A DNA stretch of 64,000 nucleotides from Planctomycetales bacterium (GTDB lineage Bacteria > Planctomycetota > Planctomycetia > Planctomycetales > Planctomycetaceae), in the NCBI GenBank assembly GCA_026400835.1, contig JAPLOA010000074.1:62001-126000 (forward strand), in the 5' to 3' direction. The notes under the pieces were generated by a model. That model did not search any database, was not told where the DNA came from, and was given only the letters and a program-made list of their open reading frames with translations. The position numbers were made by a program, and so were the translations under genes. Positions 17,672 through 26,753 of the stretch are shown one piece after another. The number at the start of each line of letters is the position of its first letter. The stretch's first letter is position 1.

Positions 17672-18190
17672 TTACCACTGAGCTTCCATAAGGTCGACGA
17701 TGCGAGCAGCCAGACGCGTTGCGGATTCCTGCTGAGCTGTTGCGAGAGACTGTCCGACTTCCGGAGCGAAGCTAACGTTGCTGGAGTGCTGAGTCAGCTC
17801 GGGGCCGAGCGGAAACGTCTGCTGCTGCAAAATCTGTCCGCTGCGTCGGTCGATCCAGCTCACTTCAGCTCCAACCATCAATTGCACTTCACGGGGATCA
17901 TCGTTTCGGTTTTCGACCAGTGGATTCTTGCGAATCTCAATGATCTTTCCTCGCAGAATCGTGTCGGCGGTTTCGGCTTCATCCAGCCGATAGCCGCTAC
18001 GAGTTCGAACTTCTTTCTGCACGGCTTCGGTCAGCAGATAATCCAGATTTCGGCGAAACGAATCGGACTTAAAAACGGCCACATGCACCGTCCGAACTCC
18101 CGGAACCATAGGCGTACCGAGCGTGTAACCGCAGCCGGAGATGGCAGCGAAACTCAGCAGGAGCGACAGGTAAGGGAGTAGTCTCTGCAT
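17672..18190 (-). CDS. lptE: LptE-like LPS-assembly lipoprotein
   Basis: This 172-residue protein has a lipoprotein signal with lipobox ISGC directly followed by GYTLGTPMVPGVRTVHVAVF, the usual LptE opening (GYxL...V..I.V..F.N). Further matches are FRRNLDYLLTEAVQKEVRTR and TADTILRGKIIEI. LptE plugs the LptD barrel and helps insert LPS into the outer leaflet. Planctomycete homologues are divergent, so this rests on N-terminal pattern and context: it follows a BamD-like gene and shares the strand with waaA. ATG at 18190 is chosen because it gives a compact lipoprotein signal. Confidence 0.82.
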   Translation of the reverse strand: MQRLLPYLSLLLSFAAISGCGYTLGTPMVPGVRTVHVAVFKSDSFRRNLDYLLTEAVQKEVRTRSGYRLDEAETADTILRGKIIEIRKNPLVENRNDDPREVQLMVGAEVSWIDRRSGQILQQQTFPLGPELTQHSSNVSFAPEVGQSLATAQQESATRLAARIVDLMEAQW

Positions 18191-18212
18191 GATAGAACGA
18201 ACTGTGCGAACG

Positions 18213-19559
18213 TTATCCTTCATCCAGACTTCGCGAGTTGCTGACAGACTTTACCGGTGAGCCCTCATCCACAGCTTGCGGTCGCGGCGATTCCGTTGGC
18301 GGCAGTGACTCAAGGAATTCAGGAACTTCAGGCAGACCCTGCATTTCCTTACGATCGATCGTTCGCAGAATGGCTCGAGCGTCTTTCGCGAAGGATGTAT
18401 CGGGATACTCTGAAACTACCTGAATACAGGCAATTGCGACAGCTCGCGGCCGACGTTTCTTCTGGTAGTACTCAACCTTGCTCCAGGCTCGCTGAGCTTC
18501 CAGCAGGTAGAGCTGATCGAGATCTTTGCGAAGCTGCTGACGCGAGTGCGATGCGGGGAACAACTGCAGAGACTGCTCTTTCAGTTTTCGTGCCCCTGTC
18601 AGTTCTCGTCCTTCGTAGTAGGGCCCCTGGTAGCTCATTTGCTTAACATGAGCACCCAACAGGAAGGCTTCTTCCAGGTGAGGACTGTCGGGATATTCTT
18701 CCCGGAGAATTTCGAAGTAACGGTCAGCTTCGACGTAGTTGTCATGCCGCTGATAGTAAGTTGCAGTCAGCATCAGCGAATCGTCAGCCAGAGGTCCCGT
18801 TGGATCGTTCATCCAGATCGACTTCAGGCACTCCAATGCTCGACCCTGAGTATCAAACATTGGGCGAGACCGATCATGGAAGTTCGGAAGCACGCGAACT
18901 CGAAGCGTCGGATCCAGCGGAGGCTTTGCAGGCTTCTCGTCTTCGATAACCTTTTCACCGCTGACCTGACGGATTTCATTTTTGGCGACGGGTTCAGCAA
19001 CTTCGAGCCAGATGCGAGCGATGCGATACAGCTTGCGAGTTGCGGGTTCGACGTAGCGAGTCGACGGATAATCTTCGAACAACTGATCGTAACCGTCCTG
19101 AGCTTTTGAGAACTGGCCCTGAGCATAGTAAGACTCGGCCACATAGAACTGAGCTTCTTCACCCAGCGACGATTCTTTGAACTTCTTGGCCGTCTTCTTG
19201 CCAACCTTGATCGCCTGTTCGTAATCGCCTTTCTCAAATGCATCTCGACATTGGCGAGCTTCCCGGCGCTCAGCTTCGGTATAGCGGCGTCCCATTTCCA
19301 GTGGCGATTCTTCGCCATACAGGGAACGTTCCAGCGGTCCACGAATGCCACCAATACTCGCCATTTTTCCGAAGAAACCAGGCTCATCATCTTCCGACAT
19401 CGACGCACATCCACCGACGGCGGAAATCAGAAGAACCACCACAAGATTCAGCAGACCAGCGCGACATGGCGCAGGAGTAACGCACGCGGCGACTCGGTCT
19501 TGCGACCGCTGTCGTCGAGCCGATTCCATTCGGCTGTTGCGCATCCTGCGAAGCAACAT
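18213..19559 (-). CDS. BamD-like TPR outer-membrane lipoprotein
   Basis: This 448-residue protein has a long basic N-terminus, a hydrophobic segment (GLLNLVVVLLISAVGGC) and lipobox Cys, then several TPR-like repeats: DAFEKGDYEQAIKVGKKTAK, EAQFYVAESYYAQGQFSKAQ, YDQLFEDYPSTRYVEPATRK, YVEADRYFEILREEYPDSPH. These resemble BamD/YfiO, part of the BAM complex for outer-membrane protein insertion, but the protein is almost twice as long as E. coli BamD (245), and a general tol-pal or TPR lipoprotein cannot be excluded. ATG 19559 lies just after the recO stop. It is followed by lptE, 22 bp downstream. Confidence 0.78.
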   Translation of the reverse strand: MLLRRMRNSRMESARRQRSQDRVAACVTPAPCRAGLLNLVVVLLISAVGGCASMSEDDEPGFFGKMASIGGIRGPLERSLYGEESPLEMGRRYTEAERREARQCRDAFEKGDYEQAIKVGKKTAKKFKESSLGEEAQFYVAESYYAQGQFSKAQDGYDQLFEDYPSTRYVEPATRKLYRIARIWLEVAEPVAKNEIRQVSGEKVIEDEKPAKPPLDPTLRVRVLPNFHDRSRPMFDTQGRALECLKSIWMNDPTGPLADDSLMLTATYYQRHDNYVEADRYFEILREEYPDSPHLEEAFLLGAHVKQMSYQGPYYEGRELTGARKLKEQSLQLFPASHSRQQLRKDLDQLYLLEAQRAWSKVEYYQKKRRPRAVAIACIQVVSEYPDTSFAKDARAILRTIDRKEMQGLPEVPEFLESLPPTESPRPQAVDEGSPVKSVSNSRSLDEG

Positions 19560-19570
19560 GAGAGATCCAG

Positions 19571-20332
19571 TCAGAATTGAATGTATCGAAGTGTTGACGG
19601 TCTTCGCCCCATGGCCTGGGTGATCGCGGAAACGGCAAGTTTCTGACATTCTTCCGCTTGCTGTCGGCTGAGTTTTACGCGGCTGATCAGTTCTGAAGAC
19701 CCCTGAGTCATACGACGCAGAACTTCAATGGAACCTGCCGAGATCGACGCACCGGAATATTCTTCACGACGGCAGGCCAGACAGAGCAATCCACCCTGAC
19801 TGACCCAATGTGCGTAACCACCGTTTTGATCGACGGATTCGCCGCAGACAGAACATTCAAACAGATTTGGAAGGAGACCAATGAGCTGAAGAAGGGAAAT
19901 CTGGAAGTGAATAATGATGGAAGGGAATTGAGAATCGACTGCTGACAGAGAATTCAGAGTCGCAACTGAAAGGTCGAAAACTTCAGGAGCAGGGTCGAAA
20001 TCTTCGGTGAGCCCGTTCAGTAATTCTGCGACGTAGTATCCGCCGTAAACACTGTTGAGGCTGCCAGGAGTTCCCGAATTTTGCGGGGTGAAACGCTGCG
20101 TTAACCGCGCTTCCGTCAGCAAATTCAGGGTTCCTGAAGATTTCCGGATGAAGACTACGCGACACGTCGAGAGCAGGTCAAGAGCAGCATCAAACGGGCC
20201 CTTTAACCGCTTCGCTCCTTTCGCCAGTGCCGCGAACTTCCCGAATTCTCTGCTGAAGAACGTGACCACTCGGCTGGATTCGCTGAAGTCCGCCTGCCGG
20301 ATCACCAGAGCATCAGCTTTTTCAAGCGACAC
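19571..20332 (-). CDS. recO: DNA repair protein RecO
   Basis: This 253-residue protein carries the OB-fold N-terminus (ALVIRQADFSESSRVVTFFS, REFGKFAALAKGAKRLKG) and the helical C-terminal domain with a zinc site formed by CSVCGESV and LLCLACRREE. RecO helps load RecA with RecR in gap repair. GTG start with AGGGGAG seven bases upstream. It sits between the thiS-like gene and the BamD-like gene in one minus-strand run; the BamD-like start is 12 bases after its stop. Confidence 0.93.
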   Translation of the reverse strand: MSLEKADALVIRQADFSESSRVVTFFSREFGKFAALAKGAKRLKGPFDAALDLLSTCRVVFIRKSSGTLNLLTEARLTQRFTPQNSGTPGSLNSVYGGYYVAELLNGLTEDFDPAPEVFDLSVATLNSLSAVDSQFPSIIIHFQISLLQLIGLLPNLFECSVCGESVDQNGGYAHWVSQGGLLCLACRREEYSGASISAGSIEVLRRMTQGSSELISRVKLSRQQAEECQKLAVSAITQAMGRRPSTLRYIQF

Positions 20333-20371
20333 AAGTGGCTCCCCTGCGCGGTGTTGATTGAGACACTTTCA

Positions 20372-20572
20372 TCAGCCGCCGCCCACAAGGGTCACAACTT
20401 CGATCTGATCGCCGTCCAGCAATGAACATGCGGCATGCTGCTCACGGGGCACAACCGACCGATTGCGTTCTACCGCGCAGTAGCGATTTTCAATCTTCAG
20501 GTCTGCCAGCAGATCTGCGATTGACCAGGAATCCGGAATCTCCCGGGGCTCCCCATTTAGCTGAATTCTCAT
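20372..20572 (-). CDS. thiS: ThiS-like sulfur carrier protein
   Basis: This 66-residue beta-grasp protein runs MRIQLNGEPREIPDSWSIAD to the C-terminus EVVTLVGGG, and the terminal Gly-Gly is what gets adenylated and thiocarboxylated. Length and the LLDGDQIEVVTLVGGG ending match ThiS, which supplies sulfur for the thiazole of thiamine. No other thi gene is near (normally thiG/thiF), so the pathway assignment rests on sequence alone. It lies 39 bp before recO on the same strand. Confidence 0.9.
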   Translation of the reverse strand: MRIQLNGEPREIPDSWSIADLLADLKIENRYCAVERNRSVVPREQHAACSLLDGDQIEVVTLVGGG

Positions 20573-20647
20573 GCTCGTGGATCGCTATCAATAACAAGTG
20601 GACAAAATCAGCCTCAAAGCTTCTGAGTTTTCCCAGAATCGTTCGAC

Positions 20648-21970
20648 TTATGCGACTCGACGAAGAGGAATTGTGACCGGCAGAAGGACCTCGTGCAGCA
20701 ATTCGGCAGTTCGAGCTGTGGCTCCCTGTTGTTGCAGGACTGCTTTCTGAGCATTCCGGCCAAGCTGATGGCGGCGAGCGGAATCGTTCAGCAGTTCATC
20801 AACGGTGCTCGTCAATTGGTGCGACGACTGCAGTTGAACACATCCGTCAGCTTCTCGGAAACGTTCGACAATATCGCGGAAGTTCCATGTATTCGGGCCA
20901 AACAGGACACCAGCTCCATACGCTGCCGGCTCCATCATGTTCTGACCTCCTCGATTTCCAAAACTGCCGCCTACGAATGCTACGTCGGCCAGGCCCCAGC
21001 AGGCACTCAGTTCTCCAATCGTGTCCAGCAGAATGATGGGTTTGTTATCCGTTTCCACGTGCTGTTGCGACGAATCCTGAATCGACGAACGTCGCAGCAG
21101 CGGGAGGTTGCGCGACGTCACCAGTGCGGCAACTTCGTCGAAGCGCTCGCGATGTCGAGGAACCAGAATCAAACGAAGCTGCGAGTGCTGTCTCCGCAGT
21201 TGTAGCCATGTTTCCAGAGCAAGCTGTTCTTCGGGCTCCTGCGTACTGCCGGCCACAAAAACAGTTTCGCCGGACTTAAATCCAAAGATACGTCGCAGGT
21301 TTTCAGTCTTTGCATTCGCGCGAGAAGTTTCAACGCCGTCAAACTTTATGGAACCAGTGACAACAGTGCGCTGCTCCGAGGCTCCCAACGATATCAGGCG
21401 ATCTGCATACGTCTGCGATTGAGCAGCAACGAGTGCCAGCCTTGTGAACAGGGGCTTCAGCAGAAAACGAATGCGGCAGTAACCGCGATGACTGCGTTCA
21501 CTCATTCTGGCATTAACAATTGATACCGGCACATCCAGACGATGGCATTCCGCAAGGAAATTGGGCCACAGTTCCAGTTCCATCAGGACAACCTGAGCCG
21601 GTCGAATTCGGCGAATGGCCTGACTGACAGCCCAGGAAAAATCCAGCGGAAACCACGTCTTCTGGCAATCCGCAAAACGCTTTTGCACCAGCTCCCAACC
21701 CGTGTCGGTGGAGGTTGAAACAACGATCTGAAACTCTTCTCGAGTGCGTCGTCGGAACTCGTCGACAACTTTCTGCAGTTGAATGACTTCACCAACACTG
21801 ACAGCATGAAACCAAACCACTGGCCGACCGTCAGCGCGGAAATCAACTCGGCCAAGCAGTTTCTCTGCCAGCCCCTGACGATAACGTCCATGCCGAAACA
21901 TCCGCCAGGTGATAACAGGCGAGATGCTGACAAGCAGCAGCATGTAGACGGCGTTCAGAAGCCATCGCAT
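20648..21970 (-). CDS. waaA: 3-deoxy-D-manno-octulosonic acid transferase (WaaA/KdtA)
   Basis: This 440-residue GT30 enzyme transfers Kdo from CMP-Kdo to the lipid A precursor. There is an N-terminal membrane anchor (AVYMLLLVSISPVITWRMF), then GLAEKLLGR with the catalytic Glu, VVWFHAVSVGEVIQL, FPLDFSWAV, LMELELWPNFL (acceptor side), and in the C-terminal domain VFVAGSTQEPEE, ILVPRHRERFDEV and FVGGSFGNRGGQNMMEPAAY. ATG with AAGGA upstream. It lies between secA and thiS in the same direction and, with lptE, argues that this organism builds an LPS outer membrane. Confidence 0.95.
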   Translation of the reverse strand: MRWLLNAVYMLLLVSISPVITWRMFRHGRYRQGLAEKLLGRVDFRADGRPVVWFHAVSVGEVIQLQKVVDEFRRRTREEFQIVVSTSTDTGWELVQKRFADCQKTWFPLDFSWAVSQAIRRIRPAQVVLMELELWPNFLAECHRLDVPVSIVNARMSERSHRGYCRIRFLLKPLFTRLALVAAQSQTYADRLISLGASEQRTVVTGSIKFDGVETSRANAKTENLRRIFGFKSGETVFVAGSTQEPEEQLALETWLQLRRQHSQLRLILVPRHRERFDEVAALVTSRNLPLLRRSSIQDSSQQHVETDNKPIILLDTIGELSACWGLADVAFVGGSFGNRGGQNMMEPAAYGAGVLFGPNTWNFRDIVERFREADGCVQLQSSHQLTSTVDELLNDSARRHQLGRNAQKAVLQQQGATARTAELLHEVLLPVTIPLRRVA

Positions 21971-21998
21971 GGAGGAAATCCTTTTCCAGACCCAGATT

Positions 21999-22024
21999 TA
22001 GGTTGGACATTTCTGTCCGACGGG
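21999..22024. repeat. Family-E repeat, half copy
   Basis: TTAGGTTGGACATTTCTGTCCGACGGG is one hairpin arm of the two-hairpin family-E element seen complete at 30914 and 62021. It lies in the 141-bp secA-waaA spacer. Confidence 0.75.
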
Positions 22025-22111
22025 CCAGGAAGAGGTATCAGGAACCAATAGTGCGAAGTGCCTTGTGAGCCATTCGGCCAACTGTTCCTGATCTCTTCTC
22101 GTGGCGAAGCA

Positions 22112-25100
22112 CTACTTACCGCAACACTTTTTGAACTTCTTGCCGCTACCACAGGGACAGTCATCGTTTCGGCCAACGCGAGGACCTGCGTTAATGATCG
22201 GTTTGATCGCTTTCCCTTCCTCGCCGGGCTCTGGCGAATTCGTCTGCAACTGATCCAATTGATCATCCGGAGGAGCCACATCGTGTTCTGTGGCGGTAAT
22301 CTTCCACAGGGATCGCACGAAGTTCGGGCTTTCGTTCTCGATACGGAACAGAGTCTGAGTCACCTGCTCTGCAATACGATCCCACATCGCCAGAAACGCT
22401 CGTCGACCTTCGCGTTTGTATTCTGTGCGAGGATCCTTCTGAGCATAGCCGACAAAGCCAATCCCCTGCTTCAGGTGCCCCATGAAGTAGAGATGATCTT
22501 TCCATGCAGTGTCGAGGAATTCCAGAAGTACCGAGCGTTCCGTCTGACGCATTTCCGGACGGAAGAGTTGCTCGATGCCCTGCAGAAGTTCTGTCCGAAG
22601 CTGACCAGCGGTCATCTTCAGCAGGCGTGAAGAGTCCAGTTCCAGATCCAGTTCGTTTTCGATCCATGTGACGAGGTCGTTGACCTGCGTCTCGGACACT
22701 CGCATGGACGCTTCAGCAGGTGATCCCAGAATTGCATCGAGACGCTGGTCAACCTTTTCACGTTCCGGTCGACGACCCAGGAATTGCTTGCTGGTTGTGA
22801 CCAGTGAATCATAGATCTGAGCGGTCTGCAGATCAGCAAACTGTTCCGGATTGTAGTCTGCTCGGAAGCGAGTATTCGCCCACCGTGCCAGCTTTTCTCG
22901 ATTGAAGCGTTCGTTCTGCTTGCCGTCGCCTTCAAGGAACTGGTGCATTCCGACCGAGATTGGAAACGTCGTTTCCTTTTCATCGTAGCGGCTGCGGACC
23001 TTGTCTTTGAGGAGCGTGGCAATTTGCTTTTCTTCGAGCCCTGTCAGTTCTTCTGACTTCAGTCCTAACAGGAAGTTGAAGTTGGCCCAGCCACACAGTG
23101 ACTTCTGAACAAACTGACCATCCAGCAGATTGTCCAGTTCCTTCAGATCCCAGCGAGACATACCCTCTTTGGCCTGAGCCAACAGGAAGACTGCCAGGCC
23201 ATCCCGATCATGTTTGCGAAGATCTTTATCCTGCAGTGAAAGTCCGAAGGTTCGATTGGCCCATTTCGCCAGCGCAAGCCAGTTCCAGTCGAGTTTGCTC
23301 TCGGCATCTTCCGGCAGATTCACATCGATCTGCTCATAAATCTGCGACTCACCCTGGCGTTCGCCTTCTTCGCGAAGATGCAACTCCAGTTCTTCGCGAT
23401 TCATGTCGCGAATGTCGGAAGATTCAAGTTCCAGTTGCAGATTCTGAGTCACCCAGGCCGTGATGGTTTCCCAGCGATAGTCACGGGCCAGGAAATGTTT
23501 CGTCCAGCGATCGATTTCATCATTCATCATGGCCAGCAACAGGCTGCGACAATCCACACCGTCCAGAATCTGCTGGCGGTAAGAATAAGTTCGCTTACGC
23601 TGTTCGTCCATGACCTCGTCATACTCGAGCAGATTCTTACGCTGATCGAAGTGCTGCTCTTCACGCTTCTTCTGAGCACCTTCGATGCGGCGAGTTACCA
23701 TCGAGCTGATAATTGGTTCACCTTCTTTGAGGCCAGCCCACTGCATAATTCGTTTCACGGCATCACCCGCGAACAGACGCATCAGCTTGTCATCCAGAGA
23801 GATGAAGAAGCGACTGGAACCCGGGTCACCCTGACGTCCTGCACGACCTCGCAACTGCAGGTCAATTCGGCGTGAGTCGTGGCGTTCCGTCCCGACGACA
23901 TGCAGACCACCAAGTTCCTGAACGACTTTGGACTCTGCAATCATGCCTTCGCGTTCGGCGATCATGCGAGTCAAAGCGTCCCACTCAGACTTGGGTACTT
24001 CGAGACGCGAACTGTAACGCGTCCTCAGGTCTTCCCACGCCAGGTGTTCGGGGTTACCGCCGAGGATAATGTCGGTTCCGCGGCCCGCCATGTTTGTTGC
24101 TATCGTTACCGCAGCTTTCCGACCAGCCTGAGCTACGATTTCGGCTTCACGCTCGTGAAACTTTGCATTCAGAACGTTGTGACGGATTCCCTTCCGAACC
24201 AGTCGATTGCTGAGCATTTCTGACAACTCAATCGACGTTGTTCCCACCAGGATTGGTCGGCCGGTTTCATGGACTTCCGCAATCTCCTGAATGACCGCAT
24301 CCCATTTTTCTTTTTCGGTTCCGTAGATGTTGTCCGGAAAGTTAATGCGCTGCATCGGGCGGTTCGTCGGAATCGCCACAACATCGAGGTTGTAGATCTT
24401 GAGGAACTCTTCGGACTCCGTCATCGCGGTACCGGTCATTCCGGCCAGCTTCTTGTAAAGCTTGAAGTAGTTCTGCAGCGTAATTGTGGCAAACGTCTGC
24501 GACTCTTCCTTGATCTTCACGCCTTCTTTGGCTTCAACTGCCTGATGCAGTCCATCGCTCCACTGACGGCCTTCCATCTTTCGGCCGGTGTTTTCGTCGA
24601 CGATGACGACTTCACCTTTCTCCACGACATAGCTGACGTCACGCTTGTAGAGATGATGCGCCTTCAGAGCGTTGTCGAGCAGATGCGGCCATTCCATATT
24701 GCCGGCCGTGTAGAAACTCTCAACACCAGCCAACTGTTCGGCTCGCCGCACGCCTTCTTCGGTCAGATGGCAAGTATGCTCTTTTTCTTTGACTTCAAAG
24801 TCGGTGTCTTTGCGAAGCTGTCGCGCGATCGCGTCGGCTTTGGGATACTTTTCGAGGTTATCATGAGCCGGGCCGGAAATGATCAGCGGCGTTCGCGCTT
24901 CGTCGATCAGAATGTTGTCGATTTCGTCCACAACGGCATAATCGAGAGGCCCCTGAACCTGCTGATCCTTCGTCGGCTTCATGTTATCTCGAAGATAGTC
25001 AAAGCCGAACTGATTGCTCGTTCCGTAAGTGATGTCACAGGCGTAGTGAATCTGTCGCTCGGCAGAACTCATGTTGGACTGAATCGCGCCGACGGTCAGA

Positions 25101-25639
25101 CCGAGATTCAGATGGATCGGGCCCATCCATTCCATATCGCGCTGGGCCAGATAATCGTTGACTGTCACCACATGCACTTTGCCAGCCAGCGCGTTGAGGA
25201 ACGCGGGCAGTGATGATACCAGAGTCTTGCCTTCCCCGGTCACCATTTCGGAGATCATGCCGTTGTGCAGAATGTATCCGCCGATCATCTGTACTTCGTA
25301 ATGGCGCATCTTCAGAAATCGACGTCCCGATTCACGCACTGCGGCGAATGCTTCCGGAAGCAGGTCGTCGAGCGTTTCGCCATTCAGCAGACGCGCGCGA
25401 AACTTCGCAGCGGTTTGTTTAAGGTCTTCGTCTGTCTTCTTCTGCCACTCCGGCTCCAGAGAGTTAATCCGGTCGAGCAGAGATCCCGGAATGATGACCG
25501 TCTTGCCATCACGATCACGAGAAAACCCCAGTTTCCGCATGCGGCGTTCGTTCGACGAGCCGAAAAGGGCCGTGATTCCACGCTCAATTTTGTTGCCGGT
25601 GGCGCTAAAGAAGTCGCCGACTTTTTCGAGAAACTCCAT
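22112..25639 (-). CDS. secA: Preprotein translocase ATPase SecA with repeat insertion
   Basis: SecA drives protein export through SecYEG by ATP hydrolysis. Motifs: EMVTGEGKTL (Walker A, about residues 131-140), VVDEIDNILIDEARTPLIIS, VGTTSIELSE, TNMAGRGTDIILGGNP and GLHVVGTERHDSRRID; the C-terminus has the zinc motif CPCGSGKKFKKCC (about 1161-1173). The protein is 1175 residues, versus about 900 usually. The excess lies between the scaffold/helical wing and the conserved TAWKDHLYFMGHLKQGI, where a W-containing unit of about 30 residues recurs five times at about 726, 788, 848, 916 and 986 (for example LAKWANRTFGLSLQ, LCGWANFNFLLGL, LARWANTRFRADY). It appears to head a minus-strand run that continues with waaA. 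Confidence 0.96.
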   Translation of the reverse strand: MEFLEKVGDFFSATGNKIERGITALFGSSNERRMRKLGFSRDRDGKTVIIPGSLLDRINSLEPEWQKKTDEDLKQTAAKFRARLLNGETLDDLLPEAFAAVRESGRRFLKMRHYEVQMIGGYILHNGMISEMVTGEGKTLVSSLPAFLNALAGKVHVVTVNDYLAQRDMEWMGPIHLNLGLTVGAIQSNMSSAERQIHYACDITYGTSNQFGFDYLRDNMKPTKDQQVQGPLDYAVVDEIDNILIDEARTPLIISGPAHDNLEKYPKADAIARQLRKDTDFEVKEKEHTCHLTEEGVRRAEQLAGVESFYTAGNMEWPHLLDNALKAHHLYKRDVSYVVEKGEVVIVDENTGRKMEGRQWSDGLHQAVEAKEGVKIKEESQTFATITLQNYFKLYKKLAGMTGTAMTESEEFLKIYNLDVVAIPTNRPMQRINFPDNIYGTEKEKWDAVIQEIAEVHETGRPILVGTTSIELSEMLSNRLVRKGIRHNVLNAKFHEREAEIVAQAGRKAAVTIATNMAGRGTDIILGGNPEHLAWEDLRTRYSSRLEVPKSEWDALTRMIAEREGMIAESKVVQELGGLHVVGTERHDSRRIDLQLRGRAGRQGDPGSSRFFISLDDKLMRLFAGDAVKRIMQWAGLKEGEPIISSMVTRRIEGAQKKREEQHFDQRKNLLEYDEVMDEQRKRTYSYRQQILDGVDCRSLLLAMMNDEIDRWTKHFLARDYRWETITAWVTQNLQLELESSDIRDMNREELELHLREEGERQGESQIYEQIDVNLPEDAESKLDWNWLALAKWANRTFGLSLQDKDLRKHDRDGLAVFLLAQAKEGMSRWDLKELDNLLDGQFVQKSLCGWANFNFLLGLKSEELTGLEEKQIATLLKDKVRSRYDEKETTFPISVGMHQFLEGDGKQNERFNREKLARWANTRFRADYNPEQFADLQTAQIYDSLVTTSKQFLGRRPEREKVDQRLDAILGSPAEASMRVSETQVNDLVTWIENELDLELDSSRLLKMTAGQLRTELLQGIEQLFRPEMRQTERSVLLEFLDTAWKDHLYFMGHLKQGIGFVGYAQKDPRTEYKREGRRAFLAMWDRIAEQVTQTLFRIENESPNFVRSLWKITATEHDVAPPDDQLDQLQTNSPEPGEEGKAIKPIINAGPRVGRNDDCPCGSGKKFKKCCGK

Positions 25640-26188
25640 GTCTCGTGATCGTCCTGAGAAACTAGTTAGGTGGAATCAGTGGTCCGACAAACCGGCGAAT
25701 GCTCTGCCACAAAGGCAGAAGATTCCCGTGGGACCGGAAAGTAGGCAGTTTTGTCGTAAGTCAAAGGCTGCCAAGTCTATTGGATCTGCCGAACAGCGGT
25801 CAATCCCGCTGATCTACGCAGAAATTGCGGGGGATTCGCGATCGAGTCGGCAGGGAACAGGCAATCTGCGAGGAAAAGGCAACTGTTGTACCGTCGGGGG
25901 AGTTTTAGAAGCAGTCGGTGGATTTTTCGCAACGTCTGAGCCCTGCAGACAACCCAGATTTGAGGCACTTTCGGAAAAAATTGCCAGTCGGAAAAGAATC
26001 TGATTCAACGGCTGAACACATTGTAAACTGGCCCAATCGCTCATTTGCGACGCCTGAGTTTCCCCTGAGACATTGTTGAGGACCATTCACTGGCACAGAT
26101 CCTGCATTTCTCAGGAAATTGCTGATGAGGCCTCGGAGATTCCTGCTTCGAACCGTCGCCGTGTCCATCTTTGTCGTGAGATCGCTCT
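25640..26188. other. Divergent intergenic region (secA / small membrane protein)
   Basis: This 549-bp spacer between secA (minus) and the gene at 26189 (plus) has no recognisable gene or RNA. It contains a good sigma-54-type -24/-12 site at 26091-26106. No convincing sigma-70 boxes for secA were identified. Confidence 0.55.
26091..26106 (+). promoter_or_regulatory. Candidate sigma-54 (-24/-12) promoter
   Basis: TGGCACAGATCCTGCA fits the TGGCAC-N5-TTGC consensus with the invariant GG-N10-GC spacing and one mismatch (C for T before TGC). It ends 82 bases before the ATG at 26189, a plausible leader length. Confidence 0.5.
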
Positions 26189-26737
26189 ATGTTCTCCTCA
26201 ATTCGCTCGTCGCTCCGTAAACACAGTGTCAGTGCCGTTCTGTTGACGCTGACGACTCTGACATTGACGAAGTCCCAGCCGCTCAAGGCCGCCCCTCCAG
26301 GAGCCTTATCGGAAGCAACGCTGCTGGCCGCAGATCGTGCTGACCTCGCCCTTGATACAGGACTGTGGCGAGGCGAGTTCCTGAGGAATCAGGACGAAGA
26401 GACTTCTGCTGCCACGGGAAAGTCGGATGACGAAAATCATCAAAGCCTGCAGACCCTGCGGGCCGCTGATGTTCGTAAAAAGATCGATATCGTCAACCTT
26501 GAAGAGGCCGCTGAAGAGTACTTTGAAGACGGACAAACTCTGCTTGCAGAGTCAACGGGAGACGAAATTCTGGCTGCGACAGAAATGCCCGAGAACTTAT
26601 CTGACTGGGAACAAGCGATCTGCAACGTGTCAGATGGAAAGGCACTTTCGGGCGGTCAGAAGGGCCCTTCAATGATCACCGTGATCGTGGCCGTCGTCGG
26701 CATGATCGTGGTGATCGGTGCCTACATGAAAAAGTAG
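26189..26737 (+). CDS. Small exported protein with C-terminal membrane anchor
   Basis: This 182-residue protein has a basic N-terminus and signal-like hydrophobic run (VSAVLLTLTTLTLT), an acidic middle (NLEEAAEEYFEDGQTLLAE), and a strong C-terminal transmembrane helix (MITVIVAVVGMIVVIGAYMKK, about residues 162-182). No domain is recognised. It stands alone behind a possible sigma-54 promoter and converges on the HD/GGDEF gene. Confidence 0.7.
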   Translation: MFSSIRSSLRKHSVSAVLLTLTTLTLTKSQPLKAAPPGALSEATLLAADRADLALDTGLWRGEFLRNQDEETSAATGKSDDENHQSLQTLRAADVRKKIDIVNLEEAAEEYFEDGQTLLAESTGDEILAATEMPENLSDWEQAICNVSDGKALSGGQKGPSMITVIVAVVGMIVVIGAYMKK

Positions 26738-26753
26738 TCCACAGACAATGGCG

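Noticed and set aside
23378-23875. Plus-strand open frame of 165 codons opposite the SecA repeat region
   Set aside because: Low complexity and no motif; it lies opposite real coding sequence.
24269-25213. Long open frame (314 codons) on the plus strand opposite secA
   Set aside because: It is antisense to highly conserved SecA motifs and its translation shows no family features.
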